From Herbaspirillum sp. RV1423 (GTDB lineage: Bacteria > Pseudomonadota > Gammaproteobacteria > Burkholderiales > Burkholderiaceae_D), in NCBI RefSeq assembly GCF_000577615.1, contig NZ_CBXX010000003.1, positions 218,364 to 282,363 of the forward strand: a stretch of DNA of 64,000 nt. Direction: 5' to 3'. This document shows, piece by piece, positions 1-9,572 of the stretch. A program made the translations under genes and the position numbers. The notes beneath the pieces are model-generated. The model was not told the DNA's origin, did not search any database, and was given only the letters and a program-made list of their open reading frames with translations. How positions within the stretch are numbered: the first letter of the stretch is position 1; each line of letters opens with the position of its first letter.

Positions 1-172
1 GCGCCTGCCCGCCGGATGCCGCCGCCCGCTTGTGGTTCCAGTACGCATAGCCACCGCCGATCACGGCGATCAGCAAGAGCCAGAACCACCAGCGTTTCAG
101 CAATCCTGGCGACTTCTTGGGCGACGGGGAAGATGGCGTTTGATTATTGTCGGGAGTTGGTGTGATAGTCAT
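1..172 (-). CDS. RND efflux membrane fusion protein, N-terminal fragment
   Basis: The gene runs off the left edge, so only its first 57 codons are visible. They give a Pro/Ser-rich cytoplasmic leader, a basic patch and one membrane segment (WWFWLLLIAVIGGGYAYW), the usual N-terminal anchor of MdtA/AcrA-type periplasmic adaptor proteins of tripartite efflux pumps. The ATG at 172 has no clear Shine-Dalgarno sequence in front of it; a TTG ten codons upstream is a possible alternative. The adaptor assignment rests on the anchor only; another single-pass inner membrane protein is possible. Confidence 0.5.
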   Translation of the reverse strand, partial: MTITPTPDNNQTPSSPSPKKSPGLLKRWWFWLLLIAVIGGGYAYWNHKRAAASGGQA

Positions 173-370
173 CTTGGGAGGCAGGAAACGGTTTTTGATC
201 AAGACATTTGGTGAAGATCAGCCCGTTGCCGCCCGGGACGTGGAATCGGCTGGCAGGTCTTCACAAAATGCACTCGCAGACTGGCATGGAAACGCCAGCC
301 CGATATTATGGTCCAGAAGCATGACGAGACTGTGATGAATCCCCTTATCTTCATGCCGACCAGAAAGCCA

Positions 371-407
371 AAAGGCCTTGCGCACCAAAGAAGATACGCA
401 AGGCCTT
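371..407 (-). terminator. Intrinsic terminator of the CpxP/Spy-like gene
   Basis: An 11-bp perfect stem (AAGGCCTTGCG with CGCAAGGCCTT) lies just downstream of the stop at 423 and is followed on the minus strand by a T-rich tract. Confidence 0.7.
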
Positions 408-422
408 GATTACAAACAAGTA

Positions 423-926
423 TTATTTCCCAAAACCATCGCCCATACCGTGTTCGCGGCCGAAACGACCGTGTTTGAAGCGGCGTTCTTCCATTTTATG
501 AAATTCCTGGTCGAACACTTTTTGCTGTTCCGGCGACAGCACGGCGTAGAACTCCTTGGTGGCGGCGATGCGGTCCGTCATATGCGCTTCCATCGTCTTC
601 ATCATGTCCAGATGGCGCTCCATGCGTTCCGGTGCGGTCAGCTTGTCCCATTCGTCCTTGCTCGGGCGGGCTGGCGGCGTAGCCGGACGCTGCGGGGCGG
701 TCTTGTCGAGGAAAGTCTTCCAGCCGGCTTCCTGGGCGGCGGTGATCTTGAGCTTGTCATGCAATGCCGCCAGGCGCTTGGCACGATATTGCTCGAACTT
801 GGCGATCTGCTCTGGCGTCGGCGCATGGCGGCCGGCCGGCGGCATCTGGGCGAACGACGACATGGCTGTCAAACCGATACCGACGACGGCGACGCCGATC
901 ATGAGATGCTTTTTCAGATTCAACAT
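423..926 (-). CDS. Spy/CpxP-family periplasmic LTXXQ protein
   Basis: A 167-residue exported protein. Residues 1-26 are a signal peptide ending in SSFAQ. The mature part is helical and charged, with LKITAAQ and LSPEQQK segments that resemble the LTXXQ repeats of Spy and CpxP, the periplasmic chaperone and stress-sensor family. The ATG at 926 is preferred over one 14 codons upstream because AAAGGAA lies 8 bases before it. The gene is divergent from a response regulator and sensor kinase, the same geometry as cpxP and cpxRA, so it is probably both a target and a modulator of that system (inference). Confidence 0.75.
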   Translation of the reverse strand: MLNLKKHLMIGVAVVGIGLTAMSSFAQMPPAGRHAPTPEQIAKFEQYRAKRLAALHDKLKITAAQEAGWKTFLDKTAPQRPATPPARPSKDEWDKLTAPERMERHLDMMKTMEAHMTDRIAATKEFYAVLSPEQQKVFDQEFHKMEERRFKHGRFGREHGMGDGFGK

Positions 927-1126
927 GGTAATTCCTTTCGTGATAGTCGTGCTATCTGCACAGGTCACATTTAACCGCCGCGGTGTAACGGCGGTTTTTC
1001 GCGTGTCGCGCGATTTGTATCGCTTTGTATATGCCGACGACCGCTTTGTTTCGCTCTATGTCTGGAGAACCATCTGTTATCCCAATATACAATTCAGCGT
1101 CCCCCTCGCTTTCCGGAATTGTCATA
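927..1126. promoter_or_regulatory. Divergent promoter region between the CpxP-like gene and the two-component genes
   Basis: A 200-bp gap between divergent genes that must hold both promoters and probably the response regulator site. It contains a CCGCGGTGTAACGGCGG stretch near 974. No confident -35/-10 pair or direct repeat could be assigned by eye. Confidence 0.4.
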
Positions 1127-1864
1127 ATGGCTGCCATGGATACAAATTCTCACATTCTGGTGGTCGACGACGACCGCGAAATCCGTACCTTGCTTGCGGA
1201 ATATCTCGACGCCAACGGTTTTCGCACGCTGACGGCGACCAATGGCGTCGACATGCGCAAGGTGCTGGACGAATCGCGCGTGGACCTGATCGTACTCGAT
1301 CTGACGCTGCCGGGCGAGGACGGCCTGACGCTGTGCCGCAACCTGCGCGCGCAATCGAACGTACCGGTAATCATGCTGACCGCGCGCGGCGAGCCGCTGG
1401 ACCGCATCCTCGGGCTGGAAATGGGTGCCGACGATTATCTCGCCAAACCCTTCGAGCCGCGCGAATTGTTCGCGCGCATCCGCAGCGTGCTGCGTCGCAC
1501 GCAGGCGTTGCCGCCCAACATGATCCGGCTGGAAGCCAAGTCCATGCATTTCGCCGGTTGGACGCTGGACCTGACCGCACGCCATCTGCTGAGCGGCGAC
1601 GGCGTGGTGGTGGCGCTGTCGGGTGCGGAATTCCGCATGCTGAAAGTCTTCCTCGACCATCCTAACCGCATCCTCAATCGCGACCAGTTGCTGGAACTGA
1701 CGCAAGGCCGCGAAGCCGATCCGTTTGACCGTTCGGTCGATATCCAGATCAGCCGCCTGCGCCAGAAGCTTGGCGACGACGCGCGCACCCCGACCATCAT
1801 CAAGACCATCCGCAATGAAGGTTATGTGTTGGCCACCACCGTTATCATGGACGATGCGGGATGA
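1127..1864 (+). CDS. OmpR-family response regulator
   Basis: A 245-residue transcription factor. The receiver domain fills about residues 8-120, with acidic DDD near the N-terminus, phospho-acceptor Asp58 (VLDLTLPGEDG) and the conserved Lys in AKPFEPRELF. The C-terminal half is a winged-helix domain with the OmpR-type end DARTPTIIKTIRNEGYVL. The start at 1127 has GGAA upstream; a second ATG at 1136 is possible. The last bases overlap the start of the kinase gene (ATGA), so the two are translationally coupled. By analogy with CpxR it may control the divergent periplasmic protein. Confidence 0.9.
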   Translation: MAAMDTNSHILVVDDDREIRTLLAEYLDANGFRTLTATNGVDMRKVLDESRVDLIVLDLTLPGEDGLTLCRNLRAQSNVPVIMLTARGEPLDRILGLEMGADDYLAKPFEPRELFARIRSVLRRTQALPPNMIRLEAKSMHFAGWTLDLTARHLLSGDGVVVALSGAEFRMLKVFLDHPNRILNRDQLLELTQGREADPFDRSVDIQISRLRQKLGDDARTPTIIKTIRNEGYVLATTVIMDDAG

Positions 1865-3291
1865 AGAATCTGTTCGGTTCGTTTTTCAGCTCATTTTTCA
1901 GCTCGATGGCCAACCGGGTCTTCCTGATCCTGCTGGCGGGCATCATCGTCGCTACCGTGGCGACGACTTGGCTGGCGTCCAACGAGCGGCGCAGCACCTT
2001 GCGCGAACTGCGCTACCAGCACGTCGCCGAACGCGTTGAGCAGTTCGTGCTGGCGCTCGACGACATCAGTCCGCAGGCGCGCCAGGTGGTCCTGCAGGCA
2101 GCCGGCAACTTCGGTTTTGAAGCCGCGTTCGTCAACAGCGTCGGCGACACCGTCAACCCCGGCGCGAGCACAATGGCCGACATTCTGCGATCGCGACTGG
2201 GAGCGGATCGCCAGATCGTGGTCCAGCGCGAGACCGATTGCGCGCCGCGCAGGCCGCCCGGCTATTCGCCCGGACCGCTGGACAGGCCGCCGCACATGGA
2301 AACCTGCCGCATCATCTACGTCAGCCTGAAGGACAAGGCGCTGTTGCGACTGCGCCTGCACATCCCGGGCGAACCGCCGATGCTGCGCGGACGCGGCAAC
2401 GGCATCACCCATTCCGGCGCACCTTACATCCTGCTGTTCCTGATATTGATCGCCATGCTGGCCTATGTGGTGGCGCGCATGGCGGCGCGCCCGATCAAGC
2501 AGTTGGCAAGCGCGGCCACCGAACTGGGCCGCGACATCGACCACCCTCCGCTGACGGTAAAAGGTCCGACCGAAATCCGCCAGGCGGCCGAGGCGTTCAA
2601 CGCCATGCAGGCCCGCATTCGCCGCCAGATCCAGCATCGCACGCACATGCTGGCGGCGATCACGCACGACTTGCAGACGCCGCTGACGCGGCTGCGACTG
2701 CGGCTGGAAAAAGTCGACGACAAGGAATTGCAACAAAAGCTGGTGGATGACCTGGCAGTGATGCAAGGCATGGTGCGTGAAGGGCTGGATTTGGCGCGCA
2801 GCATGGATTCTTCGGAATCGATGCAGCGCCTCGATATCGATTCGCTGCTCGACAGCGTTTGCGCCGACGCTTCCGATGCCGGCCATCAGGTCGAACTGGT
2901 CGGCAGCACGCGCGCTTTCATCGTCGCACAGCCGAATGCGCTGCGCCGCTGCCTCACGAATTTGCTCGACAATGCGTTCAAGTACGGTCAGCGCGCCGAG
3001 GTCTCGATTGCGCTGGACGATCTGCTGCCTGGCCGCGTGCTGATCTGCATCCGCGATCATGGCCCGGGCATTCCGGAAGATCAATTGGAAGTGGTTTTCG
3101 AGCCGTTCCACCGGCTTGAAACCTCGCGCTCGCGCGATACCGGCGGCACCGGTCTCGGCCTGACCATTGCGCGCAATATCGCGGAAAATCACGGCGCCTT
3201 GCTGAACCTGCGCAATCACCGTAACGGCGGCCTGGAGGTGTTGTTGTCGCTGCCGCTGAAACAAGCCCGCAAGCCGCCCAAACCGCGCTAG
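1861..3291 (+). CDS. Sensor histidine kinase
   Basis: A 476-residue membrane kinase. It has a first transmembrane helix at about 18-38, a periplasmic sensor region of about 145 residues containing a Pro/Arg-rich patch near 128-145, a second helix at about 187-206, a HAMP linker, and a HisKA domain with phospho-acceptor His269 (ITHDLQTPLTRLR). The ATPase domain shows the N box (LTNLLDNAFKYG), G1 (DHGPGIP) and G2 (GGTGLGLTIA) motifs. It is the partner of the overlapping upstream regulator. The stimulus is unknown; the CpxP-like neighbour suggests envelope stress or metal. Confidence 0.9.
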   Translation: MKNLFGSFFSSFFSSMANRVFLILLAGIIVATVATTWLASNERRSTLRELRYQHVAERVEQFVLALDDISPQARQVVLQAAGNFGFEAAFVNSVGDTVNPGASTMADILRSRLGADRQIVVQRETDCAPRRPPGYSPGPLDRPPHMETCRIIYVSLKDKALLRLRLHIPGEPPMLRGRGNGITHSGAPYILLFLILIAMLAYVVARMAARPIKQLASAATELGRDIDHPPLTVKGPTEIRQAAEAFNAMQARIRRQIQHRTHMLAAITHDLQTPLTRLRLRLEKVDDKELQQKLVDDLAVMQGMVREGLDLARSMDSSESMQRLDIDSLLDSVCADASDAGHQVELVGSTRAFIVAQPNALRRCLTNLLDNAFKYGQRAEVSIALDDLLPGRVLICIRDHGPGIPEDQLEVVFEPFHRLETSRSRDTGGTGLGLTIARNIAENHGALLNLRNHRNGGLEVLLSLPLKQARKPPKPR

Positions 3292-3298
3292 AGCCTGT

Positions 3299-4348
<1,050 letters not shown>

Positions 4349-4591
4349 GGTCACTCCGGTAATTTCGGAACGCTGCCAGTCTCGTCGAACACCAAACAAC
4401 AATGCCGCCAAGACCGGCGGCATCACATTGACAAAAGCTGTACTGCAAAGCTGTGTAAAAGCGGGCCACCTGAATCAGGTGCGCCACCAATGCAGAAGTT
4501 GCAGGAAAGGGAATCTGTGTTGCATTTGATAAGTATAGCACCAAGCCTTGCGGAATGACGCGCCACAAAAGCCTGGCCAAGCCGTCCAGAC
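4349..4591. other. trpS upstream region, last chromosomal DNA before the ICE
   Basis: No gene is visible. The region holds the trpS promoter and leader, a hairpin at 4402-4423, and a CACCTGA-A-TCAGGTG dyad at 4467-4481. The left copy of the putative attachment repeat follows at 4592. Confidence 0.5.
4402..4423 (-). promoter_or_regulatory. Hairpin in the trpS leader
   Basis: A perfect 8-bp stem (ATGCCGCC with GGCGGCAT, 6-base loop) lies about 55 bases before the trpS start and is followed on the minus strand by ATTGTTGTTT. It could be an attenuator or mRNA-stability element. No leader peptide was identified. Confidence 0.3.
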
Positions 4592-4600
4592 AATAAAAAA
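4592..4600. repeat. Putative ICE attachment repeat, trbI-side end
   Basis: AATAAAAAA, matching 52681-52689. It agrees with the short T-rich TTTTTYAT-type targets known for Tn4371-like elements when read on the other strand. The repeat is low in complexity, so the assignment is tentative. Confidence 0.45.
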
Positions 4601-4840
4601 TGTCCGCTGTCAAGTTATTTTTGATGGCGAACAGGACGCTAAAAACCCATATAAACCAACAGTTTAGACTGCTTCTGAGCGCCTTGAGCCCACGGTCGGT
4701 TTGTAGGCTGGGGGCCACATAGGAGTCTAGCGGTTGCGGGTCTCGGCGTGCCACAGCGGGTAACACGGATGGAAGCTTCGGCCGCTTCCTCCGTAATCAT
4801 ATGCCCGCCAATACATAAACATAAGGCTGATCCCCAAATG

Positions 4841-4870
4841 CGAACGCGCAGTCCTGAGATTGCGCGTTCG
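4841..4870 (-). terminator. Hairpin ending the trb operon
   Basis: A perfect 10-bp inverted repeat (CGAACGCGCA with TGCGCGTTCG) starts 26 bases after the DUF2274 stop. There is no long T run, so termination is probable rather than certain. The rest of 4601-4895 is ICE end DNA without a gene. Confidence 0.45.
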
Positions 4871-4895
4871 AGGGTACTTTCGGCACTGACTTCGC

Positions 4896-5165
4896 CTACG
4901 GAGGTGTTGCCTCTCGCTGGGGTGGCTTCTGCGTCGCCGGCTTTGATGCCTCCCTTTTCTTGAATCCCCGATCCCCCGCTATGAACGCCTCCAGCATGTG
5001 CGGAATCAACGTCACCGCGTCCACTGATTCGCCGTAGGCTTGCGCGTGCAACGCCGCATAGCGGTCGAGGTCAGCTTTCAAGCCAACGGAGCAGGCAAAA
5101 GTCAGCTTCGTGCTTTCCGTCTTCGGGAGCGGCCCGAGCCGCAGCTTCTTGATCGGCGTACTCAT
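4896..5165 (-). CDS. DUF2274 family protein of conjugative elements
   Basis: An 89-residue soluble protein beginning MSTPIKKLRLGPLPK, the usual start of the DUF2274 family that follows trbI in Tn4371-like elements. The middle (GLKADLDRYAALHAQAYGESVDAVTLIPHMLEAFIAGD) is helical and resembles a ribbon-helix-helix or small helical domain. Its ATG overlaps the trbI stop (ATGA). The role is unknown; position suggests assembly or regulation of the mating channel. Confidence 0.75.
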   Translation of the reverse strand: MSTPIKKLRLGPLPKTESTKLTFACSVGLKADLDRYAALHAQAYGESVDAVTLIPHMLEAFIAGDRGFKKREASKPATQKPPQREATPP

Positions 5166-6466
5166 CGCGATTTCCCCCTATTGAAAAAAAGTGGTTGGTA
5201 TGGCCGCAGCACCAGATCCCGGTTGACAATGACGCGCACCGGCAAGCCGGGTCGCTCGGTCAGCGTCGGTTGGATATTCATGTTGCGCCGGGTCATCTCC
5301 TGGCCCGCCTGGTTCACGCTGTCCTTCAGGCTGTCGCGTCCGGCGATGACCACGCGGTCGCCGCCGTTGCGGTTCTCCGGTGCGGCCAGTTCGGCACCGA
5401 CGCCCAGCAAGGTGGTCAGCGCAGCACCGGCAAAGACGCGATCCCAATGCCAATCAACGCCATCCTCCAGGCCCGCATAGCCGGCCGGATCGGTGCCGAC
5501 CAGTTTGTCGAGCTGGAACGAGGACGTATCCGGGAGGATGACGCGATTCCACACCACCTGCACGCGGCTCTGTCCATAGCTCACCTGGCTGTTGTATTTG
5601 CCCAGCAAGCGCGAGCCTTGCGGGATCAGCATGTACTTGCCGGTGGCCGTATCGTAGACCGGCTCCGTCACCGTGGCGATCACATCGCCCGGCAGGTCCG
5701 ACTTGATGCCCGTGACCAGCGCGGCGGCGATGACCGTGCCGGCCATGACCTGGTACGGCGATGCGGGCATTTGCAGGTTGCCGGAGTTGCGGGTTTCCGT
5801 AGAACCGGCTTTGTTCAAAAATCCTTCCTTCTGCTCTTGCCGATTCTGCACGGCGGTGGGGTCGGCCGACTGCGCGGCGGTTGAAGCTGGTCCGGCCGCC
5901 ATCGGATCGAAGGCGGCGTTCGCCGACGCAGGGGCGGCAGGTGCAGCCTGCGCTGACGCGGAAGCGGCAACCTTCTGAGCACTTGACCGGAAGAACACCG
6001 ACGAAGCCGCTGCTTCCTCGGCCTGCTTCAAGCGTGCCAGGCGTTCGGCTTCGGCCGGATCACGGCCAGATGGCGGGGCACCGTAGCCTTGGGATTGCTG
6101 CTCGGCCTTGTGGATCGGCCCGCCCAGATCGCCCGGCAACGGCGTGCCGAGCTGCGGCACTGCTGGCAAGGTCGGCGGCAGCTTGGAATAGTCGGCTGGC
6201 AGTTGATCAAGCCCTTCGGAACGCGACACGCGATCGACGTTGAACAGCTCTTTCTGGTCGCCAGCACCTCGGCGCTGCGTAGCTTGCAGCGACCAGATAG
6301 TGCCGCCGAGCACGGCGGTCGCCAGCCCGCCAACGAGGACGGCCAGCATACGCCGGTTCAAGCGTGTGACCGGACGCGGCTGGGCACGCAGAGCCACGTT
6401 CTCGGGAGCCACCTTGGGCGGCACATCTGACACCGGTGTGCCAGGGGCATTGTTCGCTTGGCTCAT
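5162..6466 (-). CDS. trbI: Conjugal transfer protein TrbI (VirB10-like)
   Basis: A 434-residue bitopic protein that spans the envelope and couples inner-membrane energy to the outer-membrane pore. It has a cytoplasmic N-terminus, one transmembrane helix at about residues 39-60, a Pro/Ala-rich periplasmic linker (about 85-215) and a C-terminal beta-barrel-type domain with VMAGTVIAAALVTGI and YDTATGKYMLIPQGSRLLGKY, hallmarks of the VirB10/TrbI family. It is the last core channel gene of the trb operon, two bases after trbG. Confidence 0.93.
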   Translation of the reverse strand: MSQANNAPGTPVSDVPPKVAPENVALRAQPRPVTRLNRRMLAVLVGGLATAVLGGTIWSLQATQRRGAGDQKELFNVDRVSRSEGLDQLPADYSKLPPTLPAVPQLGTPLPGDLGGPIHKAEQQSQGYGAPPSGRDPAEAERLARLKQAEEAAASSVFFRSSAQKVAASASAQAAPAAPASANAAFDPMAAGPASTAAQSADPTAVQNRQEQKEGFLNKAGSTETRNSGNLQMPASPYQVMAGTVIAAALVTGIKSDLPGDVIATVTEPVYDTATGKYMLIPQGSRLLGKYNSQVSYGQSRVQVVWNRVILPDTSSFQLDKLVGTDPAGYAGLEDGVDWHWDRVFAGAALTTLLGVGAELAAPENRNGGDRVVIAGRDSLKDSVNQAGQEMTRRNMNIQPTLTERPGLPVRVIVNRDLVLRPYQPLFFNRGKSR

Positions 6467-6468
6467 GG

Positions 6469-7470
6469 TCAGTTCCTCCGCGTCACGCTCACAATCCCAT
6501 CCGTGCGCTCGATACGCACCACGTCGCCCTTGTCAGCACCCAGGCGCAGTTCGGCCGCGCCGAACAGCCGGTCCACGATGTAATACGGCGGACGGAAGCG
6601 GTAGTTCACCAGTTGCCCATCACCTTGTGCGCCGATAACGAACAGTGGCGGCAGCTCGCCCTGTGCGATGCCGCCGGGAAACTGGATATAGACCTTCTCG
6701 CCATCGTCAAAGGCACGTAATGGCTTCCACGACGGATTGCTGCCGCTAATCGCGTAGCGGAAACGAATTCTCTCCAGCAACAAACCGGCATCCACCGGCG
6801 CAGCGATCTGCGCCGCCTGCGACTGGCGCTGCAAGGCCAGCATGCGGTCCTTCGGATAATCCCAGGACACGGACGCCATCCAGGCCTTCTCGGTCGAGGT
6901 CAACTCAAGCAGATAGGTGCGCCGGTTGGTCGTCACAACCAAATTGGTCTTGAGGCCGCTGCGCGTAGGTTTGACTAGCACGCTTACGCGCAGGTCAGCA
7001 CCCGTACCGCTGGACGTGTCGCCCACGATCCAGCGCACGGTATCGCCAGCCGCAACCGTCACCAGTTCCTCGCCGGGTTGAAGCGAAACCACGGTCACCC
7101 GGCCCGGACTGGCATAGACCTGGTACAGCGCGCCATCAGTGAATGGCCACACCTGGATCGCATTGACGTAGCCCTCGCGAGTCGGCGCGATGCGCGCCTC
7201 CTGATTGGCGCGGGACACGCGCAGCTTCTCGTCGGCAGGTTCTGGCGCGGACTTTTCATCGCCATGTCCCGGCAAGGGCTTCAACTGCTCGGGCAGTGGC
7301 AACGGCTGCGGAACAGTCACCACTTCAACAGACTTGGGCGACTCCGGCAAAGGCTGCGCCTGCACCGCCTCATCCAGCGTGATGGTCGGCGGCGGCTTGC
7401 CTTGCGTGGCGCACCCGGCAAGGGCTACCAGTAGGGACAAAAATACGTAAATGCGCAAAGTCGGTTTCAT
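6469..7470 (-). CDS. trbG: Conjugal transfer protein TrbG (VirB9-like) lipoprotein
   Basis: A 333-residue outer-membrane core component of the mating channel. The N-terminus is a lipoprotein signal with lipobox LAGC (Cys19), unlike many VirB9 proteins. The body shows the VirB9/CagX pattern: an N-terminal beta domain around VWPFTDGALYQVYASPGRVTVVSLQPGE and a C-terminal domain with ISGSNPSWKPLRAFDDGEKVYIQFP and RRN at the end. Its start overlaps the trbF stop (ATGA). Confidence 0.93.
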   Translation of the reverse strand: MKPTLRIYVFLSLLVALAGCATQGKPPPTITLDEAVQAQPLPESPKSVEVVTVPQPLPLPEQLKPLPGHGDEKSAPEPADEKLRVSRANQEARIAPTREGYVNAIQVWPFTDGALYQVYASPGRVTVVSLQPGEELVTVAAGDTVRWIVGDTSSGTGADLRVSVLVKPTRSGLKTNLVVTTNRRTYLLELTSTEKAWMASVSWDYPKDRMLALQRQSQAAQIAAPVDAGLLLERIRFRYAISGSNPSWKPLRAFDDGEKVYIQFPGGIAQGELPPLFVIGAQGDGQLVNYRFRPPYYIVDRLFGAAELRLGADKGDVVRIERTDGIVSVTRRN

Positions 7471-8171
7471 GGTTTGGCTCCTTCGGAAGAATCGAGTTCA
7501 CGGCTCCACGACAGACCATTGACGTAGATGCCCAGCGGATTGCGGCGCAAGCGCTCTTCGGTGCGCGGCGTTTGCAGCACGATGGACACAACCGCCGTCC
7601 AACGTTCCAAGCCGGCGGCTGCGCCGTTGACATAGCGGCGCTCAGTCCAGCGCACGTTGAATGACGCATCGCTGGCGCGCACGATGCTGGTGATCTGCAC
7701 CGTCACCGACTCTTTGCCCACTCGCGCAAACGGGTCATTGGTACGCGCGTAGTCGTTGAGCACGGCCGCGCCGCGGTCGGTGGTGTAGTCGTAGGCGTCG
7801 AGCCAGTTCTGGCGCACGACGATGGGGTCGATGGACAGCGAACGCACCAGTGTGATGAAGCGCCCCAGGTGATGCGCCGTCTGTGCATCGTTGGGCTTGT
7901 ACGGCGTGACGGCTTCGCCGACAGCGCGCACTTGCCCAGCACTGTCCACCTCCACCACAAAGGGCGTGACGATGGATTGCGCCGAGCGCCAGACCAGGCC
8001 GCCCGCCATCAGCAAAGCCAGCACCAAACAACCGAAAGCCATCAGCCGCCAGTTCTTTGCCTGCGCACGGGCCGAACCGATACGGTCATCCCAGACCTGC
8101 TCAGCGGATTGATACGGGGTGGCAGGCTGTGGCGTGTCCGCATAGCGCACCAATGAACGTTTGAATCGCAT
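7467..8171 (-). CDS. trbF: Conjugal transfer protein TrbF (VirB8-like)
   Basis: A 234-residue inner-membrane scaffold protein of the type IV secretion channel. It has a short cytoplasmic N-terminus containing ARAQAKNWR, one transmembrane helix at about 44-64, and a periplasmic VirB8/NTF2-like domain (AQTAHHLGRFITLVRSLSIDPIVVRQNWLDAYDY). The protein is of normal family length. It lies 12 bases after trbL and overlaps trbG. Confidence 0.92.
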   Translation of the reverse strand: MRFKRSLVRYADTPQPATPYQSAEQVWDDRIGSARAQAKNWRLMAFGCLVLALLMAGGLVWRSAQSIVTPFVVEVDSAGQVRAVGEAVTPYKPNDAQTAHHLGRFITLVRSLSIDPIVVRQNWLDAYDYTTDRGAAVLNDYARTNDPFARVGKESVTVQITSIVRASDASFNVRWTERRYVNGAAAGLERWTAVVSIVLQTPRTEERLRRNPLGIYVNGLSWSRELDSSEGAKP

Positions 8172-8183
8172 GAGATGTTCTCC

Positions 8184-9563
8184 TTATGAATCCGAGGGGT
8201 CGTGCAGGCTGGGGCTACTGCCTGAGCCGCCGCCATCCCCACCGCGCAGCGTGTGGGCGACGGTCGAGGCGGCATGGCTGATCTGCTGGCGACGATGCAG
8301 GCGCTTGGCCCAAGCGGGTTGTTGGGTGTCGGCTGGCGCGGCATCGGCACCGCCTTGAGTCGTCGGGCCATTCGCACCACCGGCAGCACCATCCTCGGAT
8401 GCAGGGGCATCTGGCCTGACGGCCGCCGCAGCCCGATCCTTCATCGACTTGGCTCCAGCGGCGACCTTTTGCCCCACCGATTGCGCGCCCGTCTTGGCGA
8501 CGTTGCCCAGACCCGCCGCCGCGCCCTTGATGCCACCACCGGCACCGGCAGAACCGGCCTGGAATGCGGACTTCGCGCTACTGGCGGTCGAGGCCATTGA
8601 GCGGGCACCACTCGCGGCCATCTTTACGGCACCCGGCGCCATACGCGCACCGGCTGCGACGGCGCTACCGACGCCCGTGGTGGCGACTCCCACTGCGACC
8701 GCTGCTCCAGCGGCACCCAAGGCAGTTCCCGCAACAGCACCAGCACCCAACTGCGGCGCCCCGGACACCAGTCCAGTCGCGATGCCCGGTCCGAAGATAC
8801 CGAGACCCAGCATCGCCAGCGCTGCCAGCATGATGGTCAGCGCGTAATCAATGGACGGGTCTGCACCCGGTGGCGTCCGAAATTCGGCGAACAGGCCCGT
8901 GCCTATCCCCACGATGACCGCCAGCACCAGCACCTTGATGCCCGACGACACCACGTTGCCCAACACCTTTTCAGCCAGGAACGAAGTCTTGTTCCACAAT
9001 GCAAACGGCACCAGCACGAAGCCTGCAAGCGTGGTCAGCTTGAATTCGATCAAGGTGACGAAGAGCTGCACCGCGAGCACGAAGAAACTCACGATCAGCA
9101 CCAGCCAGGCCAGGAACAACACGACGACCACGTCAATGTTCACGAATACTTCAGGAAATCCCGCCACCTCGCTGATCTGCGCCAAGATCGGCGCACCGGC
9201 ATCGATGCCGACCTTGGCCAGCCGGCCCGGCTGCAGGAACTCGGCCTGCGAAATCGTCGAACCAGACGCCAGCAGCCCCAGCCCGGAGAAAGACCGGAAC
9301 ACGATGCCAGCCAGCCAATTGAAGTTGCCGATGATGTAGGCGAAGGCCCCCACATACAGCACCTTCTTGATGAGCTTGCCCATGATGTCGTCGCCGCCAC
9401 CGCTGGCATGGCTCATGGCCCAGAACAGCCCGGCCAGCGTCATGTCGATCACCACTAGCGTGGCGGTCAGATAGGCAACTTCTCCTCGCAGCAAACCGAA
9501 ACCGGAGTCGATGTAGCGCGAGAAGACGTTGAGGAAATGATCGATGATGGAAACGTCGTTCAT
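8184..9563 (-). CDS. trbL: Conjugal transfer protein TrbL (VirB6-like)
   Basis: A 459-residue polytopic inner-membrane protein of the mating channel. Residues about 20-290 contain six or more hydrophobic segments (for example TLVVIDMTLAGLFWAM, VVVLFLAWLVLIVSFFVLAV). The C-terminal 170 residues are Ala/Gly/Ser-rich and low in complexity, ending in a charged, His-containing tail, as is typical for TrbL. It lies between trbJ and trbF in the standard order. Confidence 0.92.
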   Translation of the reverse strand: MNDVSIIDHFLNVFSRYIDSGFGLLRGEVAYLTATLVVIDMTLAGLFWAMSHASGGGDDIMGKLIKKVLYVGAFAYIIGNFNWLAGIVFRSFSGLGLLASGSTISQAEFLQPGRLAKVGIDAGAPILAQISEVAGFPEVFVNIDVVVVLFLAWLVLIVSFFVLAVQLFVTLIEFKLTTLAGFVLVPFALWNKTSFLAEKVLGNVVSSGIKVLVLAVIVGIGTGLFAEFRTPPGADPSIDYALTIMLAALAMLGLGIFGPGIATGLVSGAPQLGAGAVAGTALGAAGAAVAVGVATTGVGSAVAAGARMAPGAVKMAASGARSMASTASSAKSAFQAGSAGAGGGIKGAAAGLGNVAKTGAQSVGQKVAAGAKSMKDRAAAAVRPDAPASEDGAAGGANGPTTQGGADAAPADTQQPAWAKRLHRRQQISHAASTVAHTLRGGDGGGSGSSPSLHDPSDS

Positions 9564-9572
9564 GGCATCCCC

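Noticed and set aside
1891..3264. Long minus-strand open frame opposite the sensor kinase
   Set aside because: It mirrors the kinase codons and is rich in His/Arg/Gln with no family pattern; a typical high-GC antisense frame.
4614..4626. TTATTTTTGAT as an alternative ICE end
   Set aside because: No matching copy at the int end; the AATAAAAAA pair is the only repeat found at both ends.
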